Assembly: GCA_011524805.1 (NCBI GenBank)
Contig: WTJO01000114.1
Span: 1-10,559, forward strand
Origin: Alphaproteobacteria bacterium
GTDB lineage: Bacteria; Pseudomonadota; Alphaproteobacteria; Puniceispirillales; Puniceispirillaceae
Length of the DNA: 10,559 bases
Direction of reading: 5' to 3'
Positions 5,990 to 10,559 of the stretch are shown one piece after another. Made by a program: the position numbers and the translations under genes. The notes beneath the pieces were generated by a model that did no database searches, was not told where the DNA came from, and was given only the letters and a program-made list of their open reading frames with translations. Position 1 is the first letter of the stretch; each line of letters opens with the position of its first letter.

Positions 5990-7435
5990 ATGCAGGCCGC
6001 CCCTGTTCTGAATATTCTGGGAATTTTGCTTAGCTTGCTGGCAGGTACCATGCTGGCACCGATGGCGCTTGATTTGATGATGGGCGACCCGAACTGGCAG
6101 TCTTTTGCCATTGCCGCGCTGTTTACCGGATTTGTCGGGGTCTGTCTGTGGCTTGCCTTCAACCGTTCCGAACAGACTGATCTGGGGCTGAAAGAAGCCT
6201 TTTTGCTGACCAATGGCGCGTGGCTGTTTATCGGGCTGTTTGGCGCATTGCCGCTATTTCTGTCCAGCCTGTCATTATCGCTGACAGATGCAGTGTTTGA
6301 GTCAATATCCGGCATTACCACCACCGGCTCTACCATATTACGCGAGATTGAACAGGCATCATACGGAATTTTGCTATGGCGCGCCCTGTTGCAGTGGCTT
6401 GGCGGGGTCGGCATTATCGTGATGGCCTTGGCAATTTTCCCGATGCTGAGTGTTGGCGGGATGCAGCTTTTCAAAACAGAGAGCTTTGAGGCCGCAGACA
6501 AGGTTATCCCCCGCGCGCGCCAGCTGGCAGGTGGTATTTTTGCTGTCTATACAGGCCTCACCCTGTTATGGACGATTATGCTGATGCTGGCCGGTATGCC
6601 CTTTTTCGATGCCATGACCCATGCCATGACAACGCTGGCCACAGGCGGATATTCTACCCGCACAGCGTCTGTTGGCGCGTTTGATTCGCAACTGATTGAG
6701 CTGATTGTGATTTGCGGCATGATTGTGGGCAGCCTGCCCTTTGTGCATTATCTGGCACTGACACGGGGCGGCTGGAAATCGCTTATTGAAGACCCTCAGG
6801 TAAAATGGTTTCTGGCGCTCACCATCATTATTGTGAGCCTTATTTCCGTGACGCTATATCAGGATGGATATTCTGTTGCTGGCGCCTTCAGGCTGGCCTC
6901 GTTCAATACCATCTCGATTATTACCGGCACAGGCTATGGCACTGCCGATTTTGCGCTATGGGGCGGGGCGGCGACCACAATTCTGCTGATCTGCATGTTT
7001 GTGGGGGGATGCGCGGGGTCGACCACCTGCGGCATTAAAATGTTCAGGCTTCAGGTGCTGGCCGGCACAATACGTGTTCAGCTTGCGCGGCTATTGCGTC
7101 CGCATGCGGTAGTACTGGCCTATTATAACAGACGTCCTGTACCAGAAGCCGTGATGGATTCGGTTACCGGCTTTTTCTATCTGTATATTCTGTGTTTTGT
7201 GATGATGGCCATGCTGCTGGGGTTAATCGGGCTTGATTTTGACACCGCCATTTCAGGGGCGGCAACCTCAATCTCGAATGTCGGGCCGGGGCTGGGAGGC
7301 ACAATCGGGCCTGCTGGCAGTTTTGCCAGCCTGCCTGATATGGCGAAATGGATCATGTGTTTCGGGATGCTGCTTGGCAGGCTTGAATTATTTACCGTTC
7401 TGGTCGTGCTGAACCCGCTATTCTGGCGTCGCTAA
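5990..7435 (+). CDS. trkH: TrkH-type potassium uptake channel subunit
   Basis: Inner-membrane K+ transporter of the TrkH/KtrB superfamily, 481 residues, about the usual size. Four membrane-pore-membrane repeats are visible through their selectivity-filter segments: TTTGST near 110, LATGGYST near 217, ITGTGYG near 311 and SNVGPGLG near 427. The segment GGCAGSTTCGIKMFR near 338 matches the intramembrane gating-loop region that carries a conserved Arg. K+ entry normally depends on the cytoplasmic NAD-binding partner TrkA, which is not encoded in this window; in alphaproteobacteria it is often elsewhere. The gene follows folE on the same strand, but the 125-base gap and unrelated function suggest separate control. 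It ends facing the lipoprotein gene with an 18-base gap and no clear terminator. Family assignment is firm. Confidence 0.95.
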   Translation: MQAAPVLNILGILLSLLAGTMLAPMALDLMMGDPNWQSFAIAALFTGFVGVCLWLAFNRSEQTDLGLKEAFLLTNGAWLFIGLFGALPLFLSSLSLSLTDAVFESISGITTTGSTILREIEQASYGILLWRALLQWLGGVGIIVMALAIFPMLSVGGMQLFKTESFEAADKVIPRARQLAGGIFAVYTGLTLLWTIMLMLAGMPFFDAMTHAMTTLATGGYSTRTASVGAFDSQLIELIVICGMIVGSLPFVHYLALTRGGWKSLIEDPQVKWFLALTIIIVSLISVTLYQDGYSVAGAFRLASFNTISIITGTGYGTADFALWGGAATTILLICMFVGGCAGSTTCGIKMFRLQVLAGTIRVQLARLLRPHAVVLAYYNRRPVPEAVMDSVTGFFYLYILCFVMMAMLLGLIGLDFDTAISGAATSISNVGPGLGGTIGPAGSFASLPDMAKWIMCFGMLLGRLELFTVLVVLNPLFWRR

Positions 7436-7453
7436 CACCATGGGAATCCCGTA

Positions 7454-8092
7454 TTATGGGCGGGTCATCCCCTCAATCTCGGCAATTTTTTCGCGTGCCA
7501 GCACATCAAGCGCATCAATCGCCTTGACCACTGTCTGGCGAATGGCCATCTCATGCATGTTCGGAGTGGCAGATTCTTCAATTGTTTCTGTTGCGGCGGC
7601 AGATAGCTCAACCAGCGCATTTTTGCTGCCCACAGGCTGAATCCACATCAGATCAGCTTCAATCTCCACCTCAACCTTATAGGCCTGCTGGTCGCGGAAC
7701 ACATCCAGCAATTTGCTGCCTTTTGTCAGCTCGACCACCTTGACGCTTGCCTGCTGGATATCCAGCACCACCTCGCCTGAACCAGCAACCGGCAATAATA
7801 CCTGAGATGCCCAGTCAACAATCAGCGAAGAGGGGTTTGGCGATAATGTATGTTCTATATAGGGCGGTTCCATTGGCATCTGCCAATTTTCATAAATATT
7901 CAGCTTTCTGGCATCCAGACGTAAGGCAGAATAGCTTTGCGAGTCTGTTTTCGGCAGCGTTACGACATCGGAAGTCGCCAAACAGCCTGTCAGAAACACC
8001 AGACCACATAAGATTGTCACCAACCGCCAACAGCCGGACAAAACCTTGCCGCCTGCATCAGTTTTCCAGGAAAATTTCGTTAAATCAGACAT
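7454..8092 (-). CDS. Conserved outer-membrane lipoprotein of unknown function
   Basis: A 212-residue exported protein. It has an N-terminal stretch with basic residues, a hydrophobic core and the lipobox LTGC with acylated Cys37. Ala at +2 predicts sorting to the outer membrane. The mature part contains a Pro-rich motif around MPMEPPYIEHTL followed by SSLIVDWASQVLL, and later strand-rich segments ending in a C-terminal helix. I recall similar uncharacterised lipoproteins in Alphaproteobacteria with a comparable PP-x-x-EH motif, but I cannot name a family or a function. The cysteine sits rather far from the start, giving a long n-region. GGGG lies about eight bases before the ATG at 8092, and no better internal start is seen. 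A candidate promoter lies at 8201-8229, so it is probably transcribed on its own or by read-through from hslO, 163 bases upstream. Confidence 0.8.
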   Translation of the reverse strand: MSDLTKFSWKTDAGGKVLSGCWRLVTILCGLVFLTGCLATSDVVTLPKTDSQSYSALRLDARKLNIYENWQMPMEPPYIEHTLSPNPSSLIVDWASQVLLPVAGSGEVVLDIQQASVKVVELTKGSKLLDVFRDQQAYKVEVEIEADLMWIQPVGSKNALVELSAAATETIEESATPNMHEMAIRQTVVKAIDALDVLAREKIAEIEGMTRP

Positions 8093-8136
8093 TTATCTGC
8101 CCCATATTTTACTAAGCTATGCCTTTATTACTGCCC

Positions 8137-8207
8137 AGAATCATAGGCAGGATACACCTTAACCCATAGACCAGCTTATGAATAACCGTCTCGTAAGAGA
8201 ATCATAG
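8137..8207. repeat. 10-base direct repeat in the hslO-lipoprotein gap
   Basis: AGAATCATAG occurs at 8137-8146 and again at 8198-8207, 61 bases apart. The second copy covers the candidate -10 box of the lipoprotein promoter. It could be a regulator half-site pair or coincidence; nothing else in the window supports a function. Confidence 0.3.
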
Positions 8208-8229
8208 AACAGATTTATGCTATTGAAAA
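8201..8229 (-). promoter_or_regulatory. Candidate promoter for the lipoprotein gene
   Basis: On the minus strand, TTTTCA (complement of 8224-8229) and TATGAT (complement of 8201-8206) are 17 bases apart. The -35 matches four of six positions and the -10 five of six. It would leave a leader of about 100 bases. The -10 lies inside one copy of a 10-base direct repeat. Confidence 0.35.
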
Positions 8230-8255
8230 GCGGTCAAAAGGACAGGTGCGCAGAT

Positions 8256-9212
8256 TCAGTCCTGAAATGAGGTAAGATCATAAATCCGCTCAGCCTTGCA
8301 AAATTCGCAATTTACCACCAGCCTGCCTGTCTCGTCAGCAACAGAAGCGCGCTGTTCTGCTGACAGACCTGCCAGCATCATCTCTACCTTTTCATCGGAA
8401 CAGCGACATTTATCAATTAGCTGAAGCGGTGTCTGGATATGCACACCATGAGCATGGAACAGCCTGAACAGAATATCAGAGGCAGATAAATCTGTGTCTG
8501 TCAGCTCGTGTGTCCTGATAGAATGTTGCAGAATTGTGCTGGTCTGCCACAAATCATCTTCATCTATTGCGTCCAGCCTGCCTGCGCCTATCTCTGATAT
8601 ATTCTCCGACAGATCACCGCCCTGTTCGGCAATTTTCTGCAGCATCAACGCAGAAGCGACCCAGCCTGCCTCTGTCTTCACAGCTATGGTCATCACCGAG
8701 GTAGCAAGCTGTTCTGAATTGCGGAACCATTGCGTTGCAGAATCACCCAATGTGCCGCCTGCCAGCTCGACAATCCCCTGATAGCGATGCGCTTTCTCGC
8801 CACTGACAGAGGCATCCTGATCAACCGTAAAAGCGATATAGCCTTCACCCAGCAACCCGTCAATCTGGGCAGGGCTATTCAGTGTTTTTCCGGCAATCCC
8901 GTCTTCATCAAAAGAGGCATAGGCGCGGATATGCCCATCAGAGGTAACATCTGCAAACAGGGTTTTTACAAGCTGATTGCCCTTTGCCTGAACCGTGAAT
9001 ACACCATCAAATTTCAGCGTTGCGGCAAGACAGCCTGCCAGCGCGACTGTCTCGGCACATAGTCCTGAGACAATATCGGGATAGTCATGACGGGCAAAAA
9101 TAGCTGAAACAGGGTCAAATATCCTGACAAGCCTGCCTCTTATCAGGGGCTGGCTATGCTCTGGCGAGCCTGTAAGATAAAACGGCTGAACAACAGAATC
9201 AGGCACTATCAT
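8256..9212 (-). CDS. hslO: Redox-regulated chaperone Hsp33
   Basis: Cytoplasmic holdase chaperone activated when oxidation removes zinc from four cysteines. It has 318 residues. The N-terminal domain is recognisable (about 10-230), with the family-typical GIAGKTLNSPAQIDGLLGEG and GTLGDSATQWFRNSEQ stretches. The C-terminal redox switch is intact: KCRC gives Cys269 and Cys271, and NCEFC gives Cys302 and Cys305. The linker between N domain and switch contains several acidic residues. The ATG is only 14 bases after the argF stop and no Shine-Dalgarno-like sequence lies in that gap, so translation probably depends on coupling to argF. The order argD-argF-hslO is familiar from other alphaproteobacteria. 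Confidence 0.95.
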   Translation of the reverse strand: MIVPDSVVQPFYLTGSPEHSQPLIRGRLVRIFDPVSAIFARHDYPDIVSGLCAETVALAGCLAATLKFDGVFTVQAKGNQLVKTLFADVTSDGHIRAYASFDEDGIAGKTLNSPAQIDGLLGEGYIAFTVDQDASVSGEKAHRYQGIVELAGGTLGDSATQWFRNSEQLATSVMTIAVKTEAGWVASALMLQKIAEQGGDLSENISEIGAGRLDAIDEDDLWQTSTILQHSIRTHELTDTDLSASDILFRLFHAHGVHIQTPLQLIDKCRCSDEKVEMMLAGLSAEQRASVADETGRLVVNCEFCKAERIYDLTSFQD

Positions 9213-9226
9213 GGATACAAAACAGT

Positions 9227-10126
9227 CTAAAAATTATCGTCAAAAATATGTGCCATGATGGCTTTCTGGGCATGCAGCCTGTTTTCGGCCTCGTCAAACA
9301 CCACAGATTGCACCCCGTCAATGACCTCTGCTGTTACTTCCTGGCCTCTTAAGGCTGGCAGACAATGCATAAAAATAGCATCTGGGGCCGCAAGCGACAT
9401 CAGCGTCTCTGTGACCTGAAACGGCGCCATATCCTGAAGCCGGTTACCTTCATCATCTCCCATTGAAATCCAGACATCTGTGACCAGCACAGTTGCATCC
9501 TTGGCCGCTATTTCAGCCTTGTCAACAAACGAGATATTGGCACCCTCTGCGCGTGCCCAGGCAACCAGATGTGCTGGCGGGCGATAGGCTTCGGGCCCTG
9601 CGATACGCAACTCAAAGCCAAATAACGCTGCTGCCTCAATCCATGAATTGGCAACATTATTGCCATCGCCAAACCATGCCACAATCTGATGTTCAAGCGC
9701 ACCAAGATGTGCCTGTATGGTCTGTAAATCAGCCATTATCTGGCATGGGTGAGATAGATTTGTCAGCCCGTTAATCACCGGAATTGAGCCTTCGGCGGCA
9801 AATTCGGCAACTGTGTCATGCGACAGTGCGCGGATCATCACACCGTCAAGGTAGCGGGATAATACTCTGGCTGTATCTGCAACTGTCTCGCCGCGGCCAA
9901 GCTGAAGGTCCTGTGCTGCCAGCATGACAGGTGTGCCGCCCAATTGTCTGATACCAACCTCGAATGATACTCTGGTGCGGGTTGACGGTTTTTCAAAAAT
10001 CATCCCGATGGATTTTCCGGCAAGCGGCATTGAGCTAACCTCGCCAGCTTTCATCTGCGCGGCAGTTTCCAGCATGGCATTCAGCCTGTCACGGTCAAAA
10101 TCGCGTAAATCCAGAAAATGTCTCAT
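9227..10126 (-). CDS. argF: Ornithine carbamoyltransferase
   Basis: Cytoplasmic enzyme that transfers carbamoyl from carbamoyl phosphate to ornithine, giving citrulline in arginine synthesis; functional as a trimer. Its 299 residues are close to the usual 300-310. All diagnostic motifs are present: the carbamoyl-phosphate loop STRTR (48-52), HPCQ (126-129), WFGDGNNVANSW (151-162), DVWISMG with the ornithine-binding SMG loop (217-223), and HCLPALRG (254-261), whose Cys255 is catalytic. The SMG motif distinguishes it from aspartate and N-acetylornithine carbamoyltransferases. The ATG at 10126 is family-typical (MRHFLDL), although the ribosome binding site is weak. argD ends 29 bases upstream and hslO starts 14 bases downstream, which supports a single argD-argF-hslO transcript. 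Confidence 0.97.
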   Translation of the reverse strand: MRHFLDLRDFDRDRLNAMLETAAQMKAGEVSSMPLAGKSIGMIFEKPSTRTRVSFEVGIRQLGGTPVMLAAQDLQLGRGETVADTARVLSRYLDGVMIRALSHDTVAEFAAEGSIPVINGLTNLSHPCQIMADLQTIQAHLGALEHQIVAWFGDGNNVANSWIEAAALFGFELRIAGPEAYRPPAHLVAWARAEGANISFVDKAEIAAKDATVLVTDVWISMGDDEGNRLQDMAPFQVTETLMSLAAPDAIFMHCLPALRGQEVTAEVIDGVQSVVFDEAENRLHAQKAIMAHIFDDNF

Positions 10127-10155
10127 AACTGTCTGCTTTCACCAAAAATAGCCGG

Positions 10156-10559
10156 TCAGGCTGAGGATAGCGTATCAAAATAGGTTTGAATCGCCTTCAG
10201 GGCAAAGTCGATTTCAGATTCGGTGATGGTAAGCGGTGGTAACAGCCTCAGTACATTTTCACCTGCCGGCACACATAACAGATTATGCGCACGTAACGCA
10301 CCATTCACATCTGCGGCGACCAGCGCGTCGCTAAGTTTCAACCCACGCAGAAAGCCCTGCCCTCTGGTCTCGATTATATGATCTGGAAATCTGCTGTGAA
10401 GCTGGTTAAGCCCGTCATCCAGTATCTCCGCACGCCGGCACACATCATCCAGAAATCCGGGTGCTTCCAGCCCGTCAAGCACCGCATTTGCCGCTGCCAT
10501 GGCAAGCGGATTGCCGCCAAAGGTTGAGCCATGACTGCCAGGGCCCATCGCCTCGCCAA
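10156..10559 (-). CDS. argD: Acetylornithine aminotransferase, C-terminal part
   Basis: PLP-dependent class III aminotransferase of arginine synthesis, interconverting N-acetylornithine and N-acetylglutamate semialdehyde; many homologues also act on succinyldiaminopimelate. Only the last 133 or so codons lie in the window, and the frame runs open through base 10559. Visible family features are GSHGSTFGGNPLA, which contains the Thr that contacts the PLP phosphate of the neighbouring subunit, then TRGQGFLRGL, and the C-terminal VLRLLPPLTIT block. The PLP-binding lysine lies upstream, beyond the window. A Met codon at 10548 is internal and not the start. The position directly ahead of argF supports ArgD over other class III aminotransferases such as GabT. 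Confidence 0.92.
   Translation of the reverse strand, partial: GEAMGPGSHGSTFGGNPLAMAAANAVLDGLEAPGFLDDVCRRAEILDDGLNQLHSRFPDHIIETRGQGFLRGLKLSDALVAADVNGALRAHNLLCVPAGENVLRLLPPLTITESEIDFALKAIQTYFDTLSSA

Noticed and set aside
5974..6501. Minus-strand 175-codon frame opposite trkH
   Set aside because: It is antisense to conserved TrkH sequence, with no motif or ribosome binding site supporting it.
7436..7470. Bidirectional terminator between trkH and the lipoprotein gene
   Set aside because: Only three- to four-pair stems (GGG/CCC, CCCG/CGGG) without T tracts.
8131..8150. CTGCC/GGCAG inverted repeat as the hslO terminator
   Set aside because: Five pairs, a ten-base loop and no following T run; it could be chance.

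Overview
This window looks like chromosomal housekeeping DNA from an alphaproteobacterium with roughly balanced base composition. The evidence is the gene order argD-argF-hslO, a CtaA-type heme A synthase, an AspRS with the non-discriminating His signature, an alphaproteobacterial-style betaine-homocysteine methyltransferase with an arginine-rich tail, and a DUF1289 gene. A marine SAR116-like lineage would fit, but that is an impression and cannot be proven from this window. I see no phage, transposon, CRISPR, tRNA or rRNA.

Layout. The plus strand opens with the 3' part of ctaA (1-849). It converges, with a 17-base gap, on a long minus-strand block read right to left: a DJ-1/PfpI-like protein (4626-4093), a DUF1289 protein (4055-3834), bmt (3797-2769) and, after a 135-base gap, aspS (2633-867). 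A gene-free stretch of about 575 bases (4627-5201) separates this block from plus-strand folE (5202-5864) and trkH (5990-7435). trkH converges, with an 18-base gap, on a minus-strand lipoprotein gene (8092-7454). Behind it lies the minus-strand arginine cluster argD (partial, 10559-10156), argF (10126-9227) and hslO (9212-8256).

Functions. Most genes are core: heme A for cytochrome oxidase, Asp-tRNA synthesis (probably also Asp-tRNA(Asn) for GatCAB), methionine regeneration from homocysteine, folate synthesis, K+ uptake, arginine synthesis and a redox-activated chaperone. The less understood parts are the DJ-1-like protein, whose nucleophile elbow has Asp instead of Cys, the DUF1289 protein and the lipoprotein.

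Noncoding signals. The 575-base divergent region holds a good sigma70-type promoter for the DJ-1 gene, hairpins in that gene's leader, overlapping inverted repeats that allow mutually exclusive pairings, an A8/T8 inverted repeat and a hairpin just upstream of folE. The heptamer CAGCCTG also appears far more often than chance, mostly on one strand. I found no convincing new multi-gene system. The best leads are the structured divergent region and the Cys-less DJ-1 protein next to bmt.
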